DNA of 57,159 nt from Aureobasidium sp. EXF-3400 (taxonomy: Eukaryota > Ascomycota > Dothideomycetes > Dothideales > Saccotheciaceae). A program made the position numbers and the translations under genes. The stretch is from NCBI GenBank assembly GCA_024195585.1, contig SWBL01000331.1:1-57159 (forward strand), given 5' to 3'. The notes under the pieces are model-generated. The model was not told the DNA's origin. It searched no databases and was given only the letters and a program-made list of their open reading frames with translations. Positions 20,661 through 32,662 of this stretch are shown piece by piece (positions within the stretch are counted from its first letter, which is position 1; each line of letters begins with the position of its first letter).

Positions 20661-23582
20661 ATGCTCTTAAATCTTGATCATACTACTGGCCCGACAGCTT
20701 CTCCTTCCTTGAGGGATGCAGTCCCAAGCCCACCTCTGAGTAGTCGAGTCGCTACTCGCCTGGTCGTCTGCGTAGATGGCACATGGGGCGAACCGGATGG
20801 CACTCACAAGGCCCCCCTTGGTAACATTAGCAACATCTATCGCATACATGCCAGCACGAGAGAAGGAAAGTTTAAGGACTCCTCGGGCAGAATCTGGAAC
20901 CAGAGAAAGAAGTACTTCAAAGGACTCAACAACATCAACTCCTACTACGGCAAGCTCATCAGTGGTGCTTTCGGTAAAGGTCTGGAAGAGCAGATCAAGG
21001 AGATTTTAGCCTACTGTTGCCAACAAGTGTCGGATCCTGAGGACGAAATCTACTTCTTTGGATTCAGTCGTGGTGCCTTCGCAGTCAGAGCAGTAGCCAA
21101 TCTCTTGTTGCATATGCGAATTCCCGTCGAGCCACCAGGCTCGAAGGACTTCGACGAGCTGTATGCAGAAGCTCTAAGTCTCTACAAGAATGTTCGACAA
21201 GGCAGTAACCTTAAGAAAGGAGCCATCTACGACTACATGTCGAAGACAAGACCACCTCCTCGCATCAGATTCGTCGGTGTCTTTGATACGGTCAAGGCTT
21301 TCAATGACGACGGTCTCTATGACATCCGAGCCATTGAGTCTCTGGGCCATTGTCGGCAAGCTCTTGCTCTCAACGAGAGAAAAGAACTATTCGCATACGA
21401 GCCCTGGAAGGTCAGCGAAGATACCATAAATAACTACCTGGGCCATGATCACAGCGTCAAGCAAGCGTGGTTTATAGGCACGCACGCAGACCTCGGTGGA
21501 GGCAACAAGCTCGACGGCTTATCTCTGTACCCACTACAATGGATCATGTCTGAAGCAATTGAACAAGGATTGATTTTTGGCTTCACGCCGATCTTCAGAA
21601 CGACGACGATATTACGCAATCAAGTCGCACTTGCAAACCCACTTGAGCTCATTTTTCCTGGACTCCAAGAGACAGCTTCTGAACTCCCACCTGCGACTGG
21701 CTCAGTGCAATTAGCCAATGGAGTCTCTGTCAGAATGTGGGATTTAAGACACGTTCATGAGGATCTGGCAAGCTCACTCAAGCTTGAGACGAGTGGTATC
21801 AACAGGTGGATCTACTCCACCGCAGATCGTACAATGTTCGATCAAGGCCAACTGTTAGGCCATACTGATAACGGTGAGTTGAACATCGTCACTATACCAT
21901 ATGAAGCTAAACCTTGGCGGCAGAAAACTTTAGTACCTTCATTCACCCATCTGTCTACCTTTTGGAAGAGAGAGAGCTTCACATGACCGATCTCTTGCAA
22001 GGTTGGCTATTCTATCTCGACTTGTCGGCATACCGTGACCAGAATCTCGGTGCAGATCAAGTCTTCTGGGATGCCAGACCGATAAACATGCAAGAAGTTG
22101 ACGGCAATCATCTGAAAGTTGCACGTATCCTCGCCTGTGGGTCTGCCGGCATCGGCAAGACAACACTGATTTCCCGTGTGCTCAAGGTCGATGGTGAGGG
22201 GAGTAGGTACGAACACGGTGTCCATGACATTGAGCAAGGCATTCTGTCCCAGGATGGAAGGTGCATGATTCACGATTCTCGCGGATTCCAGGATGGTACT
22301 CAAGACGAGATAAAGATCCTTGAGAAGTTTCTCAAAAAGAGAGCCGAGCAGACGGAACTCATGGATCGATTGCATGTCATCTGGTACGTATCTTGTCCCG
22401 CTTCATGAGGTTTGAACTAATCAGCAACGAATAAAGGTACTGCGTAAAGTCGACACGCGATGGTACGATCGATAACAGCGCGGACAAGAAATTCTTTGAT
22501 AGCTTGGCCAAATTTGAGCACAACATCCCTGTCATAATCGTATGTACAAAATACGACCACCTTCGACATCAGGTGGAAGGAGAAGAGGAAGAAAGATACA
22601 TGCAGGCAAACGGGATCAGTCGTTCAAGGGACTTCTCTGCGCAAGATTGGGACGTTGTCGACGCAGCCGTAAACCAAGAGATTGGAGAGATTAAAGCAGC
22701 CTTGGTAGCGGGTTTGAGACAAGCAGCAGGAGACCAGGATTGGATTGGCCCTGTCTTCACTTCTAAAAGTTTGTGCTCTGCTTCTGTTGATCTTAAACGT
22801 CACTGACTTGTATCACAGACGATGCCGAATCCATAACCCAACTAATCAACGAGACAGCGGCCTCTCTGTCGAGTACGACCATTCGTAACCTCTTCATCGG
22901 GGCACAGATGGCTGACTTGCAGGCAAAGATTGATGGAACCATTGAAGAAAGCCTACGGCTTTACAAACATGCCGTGCGGACGGCCGCGGTTCCCATCGCC
23001 TTTTCTGCACTCGCAGCCTCGACGACTGTCGGCGCCATGATTGCGACCAACATCACCAAGACATTCAAATTCAAGTCCTTCAGCTCCAACCTTGCGGGAC
23101 AGACCATCTGGAACGCCCTCGTTTCAAACTACGAGTCAACTGGCATAACGATGTTCGGCCAAGGCCTAGCATTCTGTGGAGGATGGACCTTGGCAATTCC
23201 AGGTATGCAACTCTTGGGTGCCGCCGCCGCCCTCACGGGCACACTCATCGTCAAGGCCTCCTCGATACCACAGTACGGACGTCTGCTACTCATGTGCACT
23301 GTAGACGTGCTACTGATCATGGAACGCGTGTTTTGGTTGCACGAAGACACCATCACCGCCAGCCATATCCAAGATGCTTGCGAGTACTACAAGAAGGAAA
23401 AGGTGGACAAAGTTCACGCCGAGGTCAAAGAGATCCTCCCTGTCTGGGGCGTTCTTAGTGCTTACAATTACACAAACCTGGAGAAAGGGCTGAAGAAGAT
23501 TGTTCGGAAACATCGTTTCAAGAAGAATGGTAAAGTCGAGGATGCTGAAGACCTTGCAGAGGCTCCGGTTGCAGCCTCTTGA
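20661..23582 (+). CDS. Tle1-like (DUF2235) lipase - P-loop GTPase - hydrophobic C-terminus fusion
   Basis: Four exons, 20661-21873, 21924-22383, 22437-22768 and 22819-23582, join in frame to 922 residues. Residues 33-420 are a DUF2235 alpha/beta-hydrolase as in bacterial Tle1 effectors and fungal relatives: VVCVDGTWGEPDG, the nucleophile elbow GFSRGAF (Ser136), GVFDTV (Asp209), and GTHADLGGG (His275), then IHPSVYLLEE, restored only by splicing intron 1. Residues 477-485 are a P-loop (GSAGIGKTT) with switch II HDSRGFQDG (about 521-528), the HVIWYCVKS strand typical of AIG1/septin-like GTPases, and VCTKYDHL (G4). The last 200 residues contain hydrophobic helices (LAIPGMQLLGAAAALTGTLI). By family, the first domain would cleave phospholipids. 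The GTPase could control it and the tail could anchor it; this is inference. Both catalytic sites look complete. Confidence 0.85.
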
Positions 23583-24220
23583 CATTTGGATATCCTTGTT
23601 TGCGAGAGGGGTTGGACTATGAGTCTAGGTTCTGGATAGGTAATTTGCCTGGGTCGTTGGGGGGTTTCAAGGTGTTTGTCGATGGGGCATCTATGAGCCA
23701 GGCCATTCCTACATGAAAATATGGAAACCAATGTAGCACTTTCAATTCATGTTATTCTCCGGATAGCAAAACTTTACGTTTCTGGCATTGTTATCCTTAC
23801 AACCAAATCTGCATACTTTGGTTGGATTTTGCCACTGCAAACTGTTCAGTCTTTATATATCCTTGCTCATGTTTTACTTAGTATCTAGCTCAAGTTTTAC
23901 TTTGCTCTACCAACATATCTGATTGCATCTCTCTTCTAGACTCCAAGTTGTGTCTGTTATCGCATACATGGCATCAAGGAGAAGATTTGCCTTTGTAAGT
24001 ACCAAATCTCTGGTTCAAGTAAAGAGGTAAGAAATGTCAAGGAACATGCCCTGACCAAGAGATAAACTCAGTAAACCACAATCACTTTTCAACACTTTGA
24101 TGAGACGAAGACATATGATGCTGGATGGGAAAAAAAAGAAGGGTATATCGACAATGAAAAGATATTCTAAACCGATGCAGATGCAGATGCAGATTCAAAT
24201 GGCCATACAGAAGAAACAGC
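23583..24220. other. Convergent 3' region
   Basis: 638 bp between the ends of the fusion gene and ENP2. A/T-rich, no open frame of note; presumably both 3' UTRs. Confidence 0.5.
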
Positions 24221-26532
24221 TCACATGCCTCTGAACACATTTCCAGACGCGCTTCTTCTTTCCTTGCCTCTGGGAACCTTTCTACCATTCCCATCATCGA
24301 CATCACCACCATAGCTTTCCCTCGGCCTTTGAGGTCTCTTCTGTACCTTTTGCGGTGCGAATGTGACTTCCTTCTCACCAACAACACCGCCTGACCTGAT
24401 GCTGCTCTTTGGCTGATCCCTGAGGTTCTGGGCAAGAGAGCCGAAGGAGCGATCCCGACGGTTGGCATTTGCGTTCTTGTTCTTGGGTTGTGACGATGAG
24501 ACGGACATTTGCGGTTGCTTTGGCTTGTGGCCAGATTTGCGGTAGTTGGTTGAAGAGATGCGGTTCTTGTCGACGGTATTGTCGTCGCCACGGTCGTTGC
24601 GGCGTTGGACACCGCGTTGTTGTCGTTCTGCTGCTGCGTCGTCGAGATCGCTCTCGGAGTCGTCGTCGGAGGAACCGTGGATGGATTGATTGGCTTCTTC
24701 CTCGACAGCTGTGAGACCACGCTTGCTCTGGGTGTCTTTAGCGACTGGTACGGTCGAAGGGTTGTGGAGCTGGAACTCGCGCGACTGCTCGTCGATCTCG
24801 AAATCTTCGTCTTGGAACAACGAGGCGAAACGGTCGTCTCCAAGGACGCCTCTGGCCGGCTTGTCTGCATCTTCTTCCTCGTCTTCTCCATCTGCTTGTG
24901 GCTGGGGCTCATCTCCTCCCTGTCGCAAGACACGTCTGGCCTTGCGACGCTCGTTCGCTTCTTCTCTTGCTGCCATCTTTTCTGCCAATCTCCTGTTGAC
25001 CTTGACCTTTGCAGCCTTGTTTCCACGAATGCGAGACTCGCGCTCCTTGTTGATCTTCTCGGCGATGGACTTGGCGCGTTGTTCTTCGAACATGTCGGGG
25101 TTGCTGATGAGGCGGGCCTGTTCGTACAGCTTCTGGGCGACAAAGTAACCGTGCATGTAGGGGCGGAGGAGGGAGGTGGTGCCGACGAGGTGGTCAAGGT
25201 TGAGTTCGCGAAGTTGCTGTGTCGACAAGAACTTGTAGTTGTCGTAGACGGCGCCAGTCTCCTGTGCACCAGCATTGTAGGCAGATGGGTCTTGAGCGTC
25301 TTCAGCCATTTCTTCGACAAGGTTGTCGAGGAAGGAACACCACTTGGGAGCGGGACCCAGCTGGGGAATGAAGAAGGAGTGTTGTTGACGGCCCTCGTTG
25401 GCGGTGAGGAGCATACCGCTGTCCTTGCACCACTCGACGTGGTTGAGGTCGACGGCAGGTTCGACGCTCGTCCAGGGATCACCATTGGAGGCTTCCCAGA
25501 TCTTGATGATGCGCTTGTCGGCTGACATGAGCTTCTCGCTCTGAACCTGAGTCGAGGTGGGTGACATGTACTTGAGGGTTTGAATGGCGTAGCCATAGCC
25601 TTGATCTTTTGTGAGGAGCGGCATGGGCGAACGCAGATCGTAGACGCGGACGATACCGTCAGAGTCGCCGGTTGCCAGGTTGAGACCGGAACGGTGAAAT
25701 TCGAGGGCGGTGATTTGTGTACGCTGGTCTTGTGACTGTGCAGGAGATTGGAGCATGCCGACGCGGCTGCGAGAGCGCGAGTCCCAGAACTCGACGGTGC
25801 CGATGCTCGTGCCGAAAGCGAGAAGGTTGTGCGAGTCTTCAGCAATGGCGGCCGTGTTGACGCAGCCTGTGTTGATGCCGCCCTGCAGAGCGCCAGCCCC
25901 CGAGCTGGTCCAGTCGTCACCACCAACATCGACCTCGTAGCCCTTCATGTAACGTCCCAGCTCCAGGTTGAGACGGTAGACTTCGCCCATGCCATCCTGG
26001 TTGACACCCGAGGCAGGAATCAGGGCTTCAGCTTGGCGCTTGTTGTACTTGAGGTCGCGACCGTAACGGGGGATGCGGGTGCGGTAGTGCATGCCACCAG
26101 GCGTGTGAAACTCGAGGGTGCGGTCGGTCTGCAGATGCAGGGATTTGCTGTAGTCGGACGAGAGCAGGAGGAAGGTTTGGTTGAGCGAGTCGGTGTGGCG
26201 GGCGTACGACAGGGACAGATGCGGCAGGTAGTGGACGTGTTGTTGCGGCTTGTACGTTCCTGCTTGGGGTCAGTCTCCGTTGCTCCTTCCTCTTTCTGTT
26301 ACAGTCTAGTCTCACCTGTGCTCATGACCCATTCTCCATCGTCACTGACCCTCACACACTGCGAGGCCTCTTCGAACTCAAAGTCTTGCAGCAGCTCGAC
26401 TCTGTTTGCCCATTCGGGGTCCTGCTTCAGACTGCGCTTTCTCTGTCGCGCAAGCCATTCCGGTAGAGGGCGAGCTGTCGCAGAACCAGAGATGGTATAC
26501 ACGGGCACCGCCGATGGATTTGACAGCTTCAT
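24221..26532 (-). CDS. ENP2: Ribosome biogenesis protein Enp2 (NOL10)
   Basis: Two exons (26532-26316, 26259-24221; 56-nt intron) give 751 residues. The conserved start MKLSNPSAVPVYTISGSATA with RPLPEWLARQRKRSLKQDPE, the block VELLQDFEFEEASQCVRVSD, and TYKPQQHVHYLPHLSLSYAR formed across the intron are diagnostic of Enp2/NOL10. A beta-propeller of WD-like repeats fills residues 50-370 (TVEFWDSRS, IVRVYDLRSP). The NUC153-type segment DDRFASLFQDEDFEIDEQSR and a basic, low-complexity tail follow. Enp2 acts in the nucleolus in 40S pre-ribosome (SSU processome) assembly. An upstream in-frame ATG at 26595 would add 21 residues not found in the family, so 26532 is preferred. It shares a 247-bp promoter with the divergent HTH gene. 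Confidence 0.95.
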
Positions 26533-26779
26533 TGTGGGAAATGTTGATGAGCAGATGAGCAGGAAGTCGCGACCTCGCACTTGCCGCGCTGACATTTTTT
26601 TCTGGCTCGCGCTTTCCCCGCATTCTTGACGCTCGCCGCGGCTCGTTCCCGCCGAGGGCTTTTCCGCAGAGCCTCACTTGGCTTGGCGCTCAGATCTGCT
26701 TTTGTCAACGAAGGTGCGCCGCTTCTCCCTTTCCACTTCGCCAGAGCTACCGACATCCGTATACCATATCCGCCAACTC
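26533..26779. promoter_or_regulatory. Bidirectional promoter ENP2 / HTH gene
   Basis: 247 bp separate the two divergent start codons. It is GC-rich with CGCGCT and CTCGCCG runs and no TATA box, as expected for housekeeping promoters. Confidence 0.6.
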
Positions 26780-27787
26780 ATGGCGCCGCCCATCGCTGGC
26801 CTGCTTGAGCGCAAAGATCATGTTAAACATTGGATCTGTGAAGATGATCTAACCGTACTTCAAGTCATCGACAAGCTGAAAACTGAACACAATGTCATCT
26901 GTCAAAAGCGCACTCTCGAGCGCTGGCTCAGGACATGGGGCTTCTCCAGACGCAACAAGCTGGACAAGCCTGCATTGCATGACGAGTTGACACGTCTGTT
27001 CCGCGGCCCGCATATGACTGATGAAGCCATATGCAATCTCCTGAGTGAATCTGGTTATGTCGTCTCCCGTCGCTATGTCATGGACACCAGAAAGAAACTC
27101 GGTCTACACAAGCGCATTCGTCCAGAGACAAGCGAGCAAGACTTAACAAAAACCATCAAAGATTTGCTCATCCAAGAATACAAAAATGATCAAGTTTTGA
27201 AAATGCATCGCGAGGAGCTGTACACTTACCTTCGCCACAAGTATCCTGATCTCAACATCATCGGAAGAGATCGTGTATACAACATTGCCCGTGAGATGAA
27301 CCCTCAGCTGGTGCGCCGTTACCCCAAGGGCCATCCATTGTATCAGGGTCGCCCATACAAGCTGACTGGAAAGAGACTGGCCGCAAAGCTGGCCAAGGAT
27401 GCCGCCGATGCGAACCTCGTCCCTCCTGCTGGCCATACTCAAGATGACCCTCCCTCTGGCCATACTCAAGACGACTCTGCGCCATATGACACGACACACT
27501 CATCTTCATCAATACAAGGTTACGAACTCGCTCAGCCGCATGATACTGTTGTCGATCGTTCTGTTGCTGTCCAAGACCCTCAGACTGTCCAAGGTGACAC
27601 ACCTGCTTCTACCATCCATCAAGCCTTGCATCCAACCCTGAGGCTCGAGTCACTCGAGAAAGAGAATAACGTTCTACATCAGAGACTGCAACAGCAAGAA
27701 GCAGAGATTCAGTATATGCGCCAAGCATACCATGACCTTATGCAGAGGTTCACGAACGTGCCTGCCCCAAACTCTTTCCCGAGTTGA
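26780..27787 (+). CDS. Clr5-like helix-turn-helix protein
   Basis: Single exon, 335 residues from MAPPIAGLLERKDHVKHW. The first 60 residues (DDLTVLQVIDKLKTEHNVIC followed by RTLERWLRTWGFSRR) match the Clr5 pattern: an HTH-like unit ending in a WGF(R/S)RR motif. A second helical unit follows (MTDEAICNLLSESGYVVSRRY), then RRYPKGHPLYQGRPYKLTGK. A Gln/His/Asp-rich disordered stretch carries a short repeat (SGHTQDD twice), and a C-terminal coiled coil (LESLEKENNVLHQRLQQQEA). It is likely a nuclear DNA-binding protein; target unknown. The upstream in-frame ATG at 26678 is less likely because it would lie within the shared promoter. No damage seen. Confidence 0.75.
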   Translation: MAPPIAGLLERKDHVKHWICEDDLTVLQVIDKLKTEHNVICQKRTLERWLRTWGFSRRNKLDKPALHDELTRLFRGPHMTDEAICNLLSESGYVVSRRYVMDTRKKLGLHKRIRPETSEQDLTKTIKDLLIQEYKNDQVLKMHREELYTYLRHKYPDLNIIGRDRVYNIAREMNPQLVRRYPKGHPLYQGRPYKLTGKRLAAKLAKDAADANLVPPAGHTQDDPPSGHTQDDSAPYDTTHSSSSIQGYELAQPHDTVVDRSVAVQDPQTVQGDTPASTIHQALHPTLRLESLEKENNVLHQRLQQQEAEIQYMRQAYHDLMQRFTNVPAPNSFPS

Positions 27788-28220
27788 GACCACCCCATCA
27801 ACATCGCCTTTGCAATCCGACCACCATTCGACAAAATTGTCGTAAGATTCTGTGCAATGCAGGATTACTCCAGAACCATGCGCGCCGAGAAATTGGTACA
27901 ATGTTCATCGTACGAGATCCCCACATTTCATGATTCTGCACGTTTGAAGCGCCTCGAACAGCACCGACTGTCTGGACCACAGCCTCGCAATACGATGATC
28001 TTGACCTGAAACGGACTGCTCTCTTGGGCTCGCTCGAAAATCAGACCATTATCCAATCCTACAAGAACACGCTGTCGTTTCCTTCTTTTTGTCTTGTGTT
28101 GCAAAGCATTGCTGTGCTTGGCTTCAGGCCTGATTCCTCCTCTCTTCTTCCTGCCGCCGATCGGAAGTCCAATTTCTGTACTCTTGACCCTTTCTTTCTG
28201 TGGTCGTTCTTCGAATCATC
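27788..28220. other. CYP51 upstream region
   Basis: 433 bp with pyrimidine-rich runs (tttccttctttttgtc, ctcctctcttcttcc) close to the CYP51 start, typical of fungal core promoters and 5' leaders. No gene seen. Confidence 0.45.
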
Positions 28221-29899
28221 ATGCAGTCTCAAAACCTGCTCAATTCAAGCTGGTATCTAGCCCTTCGTGAGCTCGAACACTGGAAGTTGGCCAGTTTGTT
28301 GTTGTTGCTCTCCGTCGGTGTCGCCGTTCCCGTCAACGTCATGCAACAAGTGCTCTTCAAGAAGAAGGACGAGCCACCTGTTGTCTTTCATTGGTTCCCA
28401 TTCCTAGGCAGCACTATAGCGTATGGTATGGATCCGTATGGTTTCTTCTTCTCGAATCGTTCCAAGTATGGTGACATCTTCACGTTTGTCCTACTTGGCA
28501 AGAAAACTACGGTCTACCTAGGTACCAAGGGCAACGAGTTCATTCTCAATGGCAAACCAAAGGACCTGAACGCAGAAGAGATTTACAGTCCTTTGACCAC
28601 ACCTGTTTTTGGACGAGGCGTTGTCTACGACTGTTCGAATGCCATGCTGATGCAGCAAAAGAAAGTGAGTGCTCGATACACTGCATCGATGGACAAAATT
28701 GTTGACCAAATATGCAGTTCATCAAACATGGCCTTACAACCGCCTCTCTACAATCACATGTCTCAACCATTACGCATGAGACTCGAGCATTCTTTGCAAA
28801 GGACGCTAGCCACAAAAGATTCTCATCACAAAGCGGTACATTCGATCTTCCAGCGGCCATGGCTGAGCTCACCATCTACACCGCTAGTCGGTCGCTGCAA
28901 GGTCAAGAAGTGCGAGATCAATTCGACTCCACGTTTGCTCACCTCTACCATGACTTGGACATGGGGTTCACCCCGATCAACTTTATGCTCCCTTGGGCGC
29001 CGTTACCGCAAAACAGAAGAAGGGATCGAGCTCAGAAGAGGATGGCAGACACATACAAGGCTATTATTCAGCAGAAAAGGTTGGTAGGCAGCAATGCTGA
29101 GTCCGATCAAGGAAGCATGATCGAAAATCTCATGGGCTGCCAGTATAAGGATGGCGCGGCGTTGACAGACCAAGATATTGCGCACATCATGATCGCTCTC
29201 CTTATGGCGGGTCAACACTCGTCTTCCTCGACCATATCCTGGATTCTTTTACGTCTAGCTTCGCGTCCAGACATTCAAGAAGAACTGTTTGAAGAGCAGA
29301 AGAATGTGCTCGGCATCAATCAGGATGGCTCCATCAAAGATCTTCGATTTGAAGACCTTCCTCGGTTGAAACTCCATGGACAAGTTGTCAAAGAGACTTT
29401 GCGCATTCATGCCCCTATACATTCTATTCTCAGAAAAGTCAGATCCCCCTTGCCTGTGCCTGGTACGCTATACACCATACCAGCCACGCATACACTTCTT
29501 GCCACTCCTGGTACCTCGGGTCGTATGCAAGAGCACTTCCCTGAACCACTTCTATGGGAACCTCACCGTTGGGATGAATCGCCGTCTGAAGACTACTCAA
29601 ACTTGATTCCAAGCCAGAGCAAGCTCGATGAGAAGGCTGAGACCATAGATTACGGCTATGGTCTAGTCAGCAAAGGCGCTGCATCCCCATACCTTCTCTT
29701 TGGCGCTGGTAGGCATCGATGTATTGGTGAGCAGTTTGCATATGTCCAATTGCAAACCATACTCGTCAGCGTGATGAGGGAGTTCAAGTTCTCCAACTTG
29801 GACAACAGCGAAGAAGTTGTAGGCACGGACTACAGTAGCTTGTTCAGTCGACCCTTGAACCCTGCGGTAGCGAGATGGGAAAGAAGATCCAAGGACTGA
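28221..29899 (+). CDS. CYP51: Lanosterol/eburicol 14-alpha-demethylase (CYP51)
   Basis: Two exons (28221-28664, 28718-29899; 53-nt intron) give 541 residues. An N-terminal membrane anchor ([18 protein letters not shown]) is followed by the CYP51 landmarks: [45 protein letters not shown], the I-helix [14 protein letters not shown], the K-helix [23 protein letters not shown] and the haem loop [16 protein letters not shown] with the axial Cys. It is the ER P450 that removes the 14-alpha methyl group of lanosterol or eburicol and is the azole target. The intron falls exactly between GxxMLMQQKK and FIKHGLT, restoring the family sequence. All key residues are present. I cannot say whether it is the A or B paralogue. 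Neighbours are housekeeping genes. Confidence 0.96.
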
Positions 29900-30843
29900 G
29901 CCCGTTGATCCGAGGTCATGTGGTGGAAACACCGGCGCAGCCCGGATATCCTGTAAATTCCAACAGCTCAGGCTCCGCGCATTGCCTGCCTCTCCGAGTA
30001 CCAACCACCGCCAGAGATGGTCCGTAGGAATACATAATGTTTTGATAAACAAGCAATGTTCACGGGGGCGAATATAACCAGCAGCAGCAGGATCAGCAGC
30101 CGCCTTACTCGAGCACATCAGACTGACCTCCTCATCAGGTTTGCATCCCGTCAGATCGAGTACTCCATCTCCGTCAAGACTAAGTGCCATCTCGATGTCA
30201 ACCTCAATAGTGCTCTCAGGATTGACCTCATCAAACCTCATGTTCACTGCTACTGGTATAACTTCAGAAAGTAGCGACTTTTGAGACACTGCTTACCAGA
30301 AAATCACCACGATGTTGCATGACGTTGACTCAGGGCTAACGTGCAGCCTCAATGACTGAGTACCAATATAAAGATCTGGACACGATTAGATATCAGATTT
30401 TTGACCTCGGCTGGCCGTCTGTAGTAACAAGTCTTGTTTGTAGACAATCGCTTAGCTTTGCCCCGTAAGAAAGCTTAGTTGGGTTACGTGGTAGCTTGAT
30501 CCTGAGGCCATAGAGCACTGAAAGCCCTCGAGTGCACTTGAAACAGCGCTCAAGATGCAATTCAGGATGCTTTGTCGATCAAGAAGGATCTTTGGGCAAG
30601 GAGGATCTATTGACGCTATTGGAAGTTTATGAGCTTTCTCATTTGTAAGCCTATCGATCTGCCTCCTGATTTGGATTGATGTGTTTGTCCCAGTTCAGAG
30701 TAGGAAATATCCCCGGACAATCGGCGCGAGATGCTCGTTTCGTCCCTCAAAACGTTTGGAGCTCGGCAGGATTCAGGGTGAGGTGACAGTCGTCTAGCGT
30801 TCGACCGTTAGCGGAATCGCACGCCGTATCTCCGATTGGTTAA
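29900..30843. other. No confident gene
   Basis: The minus strand from 30289 carries about 77 codons with coding-like composition (FDEVNPESTIEVDIEMALSL, then DGDGVLDLTGCKPDEEV) that run on antisense into the end of CYP51. I do not recognise it; it may be the relic of an exon. The rest (30300-30840) has no clear frame and no signal peptide for the GLEYA gene to its right. Confidence 0.35.
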
Positions 30844-32426
30844 GAAGCGCCTATCAGACGTCAGAGGGCTTTATCTTGCTGCTGGCCTGCGACAAAAAGC
30901 AATGTTCTGTCCAGTTCGAGCACCAAGACTCTTACAAGTAGTAAGACCACATCTACTAGCAGCAAGCAATCTGCCAGCTCGAGTCAAGGAATCTCGTACA
31001 CAAGCAGTCGACGATCAACTTCATCGAGTACCAAGTTGTCATCTTCGTCGAGCAGCACCAGGATCTCTTCGTCGACGTCTACCACTAGCTCAGGATCATC
31101 GCTCTCACCGTCTGCTGCTATTCCGAGCATCGACTGTTCTGCTGTTAATGATGTTGTGGCCGTCCTCGAAGCATCTTCAGCCACCCCTTTCTGCAGCTCG
31201 TACCCATCTATCGGGACCTCAACAACTTGGACAACACAAACTGTTACTCTGTCGAACCTGACTGCAACTTCGACGACAATATTCACCGCTCCGCTCCTCA
31301 ACATCACCTCAACCATTCCTACCTCAAATCTGCTGAGCTTGACAGATATTGTAACATCTACACCTACTACTGCAGTTACGGTTACCACGACTTCTTGGTC
31401 GACCTACAGCTGCATAGGTGGAGCCACTACCTTGCCTTCTTCAATCATATTCGGCGCTACTCAAGCGGCGCTTGCACCAGAAAAGCGTGCTCCCGGCTCT
31501 TCTTTCCCTGTACCATTCAAGATTTCTAGCTGCGAAAGTTCTCAGATCTCTATTGCCTGCAAGGCCTTGGGCTTGGGATCTGCGACAGTCACATCCACTT
31601 CCACAACAACTTTGGCTCCTGGCACTCTTACGGCAATTAAGACCAACACATTCTATCCCAACACGACTGTGTAAGTCTTCTCAGCCCCATGACCCTCAAA
31701 TTTCTACTAACATTGTGAACCAGTAACGTCTTCTCGACTTCCACTCAGTACACTACAGAGACTATCACGACTACTGCCGATGCTGTCACATCCACAGTCA
31801 CCAACACTCTGGTTCTACCTACACCTTCCGGCCTGAATACTGGTTTAAACTATTATGCTTACCAAAACACCTACGACTACAACAATGCGGACCCAGGCTT
31901 TGATGCCACGACCTTCAAGAGTTCAAACTATCAACAATCTGGCCTCACCACTGATATCAACCTGATGCAAACTAACGGTTATCCATATTCAAGCACCACT
32001 TCTTGCTATCTTCCCGGGCAATCTGCTAGTTACAACTGTGGACAGGTCACCGTTGTTATGCAAGGATACTTTTACGCTGCCCAAGGAGCAGGTACTTACA
32101 CCATTTCCACACCAAACAGTATTGACAACGGTCTCTATTTCTGGGATTACGACACTGCTTTCAACGCATACAGCAACGACAACACCGCTTATCAAGCCGT
32201 ACGCGCCGGCAGCGGACCCTACTCCGGTGGTTCCACTACCTTGAACTTGGCTTATGGAGAAGTAGTACCTGTGACTATCATGTGGGTCAACGGAGGAGGC
32301 ATTGGTGCGGCATCTATGAGTATCACTGACCCAATGTCGACTACCCACCCCAGTACTGCTGGCTTCTGGATCCCTGCAGATGATGCTGGTAGTTGTCCAA
32401 ACCTTGTCAACCCCTTTTCTCCCTAG
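30844..32426 (+). CDS. GLEYA-domain adhesin, N-terminus not found
   Basis: An open frame from 30844 to 31670 joins across a 53-nt intron to 31724-32426 in frame. The first part is a Ser/Thr-rich stalk (SSSTKTLTSSKTTSTSSK and similar), then a Cys-containing segment (IDCSAVNDVVAVLEASSATP) and more Thr-rich sequence. The C-terminal 190 residues are a GLEYA/PA14-like lectin domain: NYYAYQNTYDYN, PGFDATTFKSSNYQQSG, a NGLYFWDYDTAFNAYSNDNT strand and VPVTIMWVNGGG. Such proteins sit at the cell surface and bind carbohydrates. No ATG precedes the stalk in frame before a TAA at 30841, and no signal peptide exon was found upstream, so the gene may be 5'-truncated or have an unseen exon. The C-terminus is intact with no visible GPI tail. 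Confidence 0.7.
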
Positions 32427-32662
32427 ATTGGCTTGTAATGTGTTAGCTCCGATAGCAATGTCTTCAATCTGGTCTAAGAATCATATCACTCGCTTCGTCA
32501 TACTAGCTCAGTGCTTGTGGCTGTTGAATGATCAATGGTTCTGTTATCCATATCCAGCTACTAGAAATCAAGCAAGGGCAGGCCGTAAAATGAGCTATCG
32601 AAAGCTTATTTGCTCTACTGTGATAACAATCACCCTCAACTATCTTGCTTACCTCTTCTTAA

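Noticed and set aside
21874..21986. Continuous reading of the DUF2235 domain to a stop at 21986 as a separate 441-residue gene
   Set aside because: The last 37 codons are intron and shifted sequence; a GTGAGT..GGCAG intron (21874-21923) restores the family end IHPSVYLLEE and leads on to the GTPase.
24605..25525. Long plus-strand open frame opposite ENP2
   Set aside because: It is the antisense shadow of the conserved, codon-biased ENP2 exon and has no start context or motif.
24082..25929. 615-codon Ser/Thr-rich minus frame overlapping ENP2
   Set aside because: Same strand, shifted frame of ENP2; low-complexity composition comes from ENP2 codon use.
29663..30289. 208-codon minus frame as one gene
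   Set aside because: More than half is antisense to the haem-binding end of CYP51; only the first 77 codons could be an exon relic.
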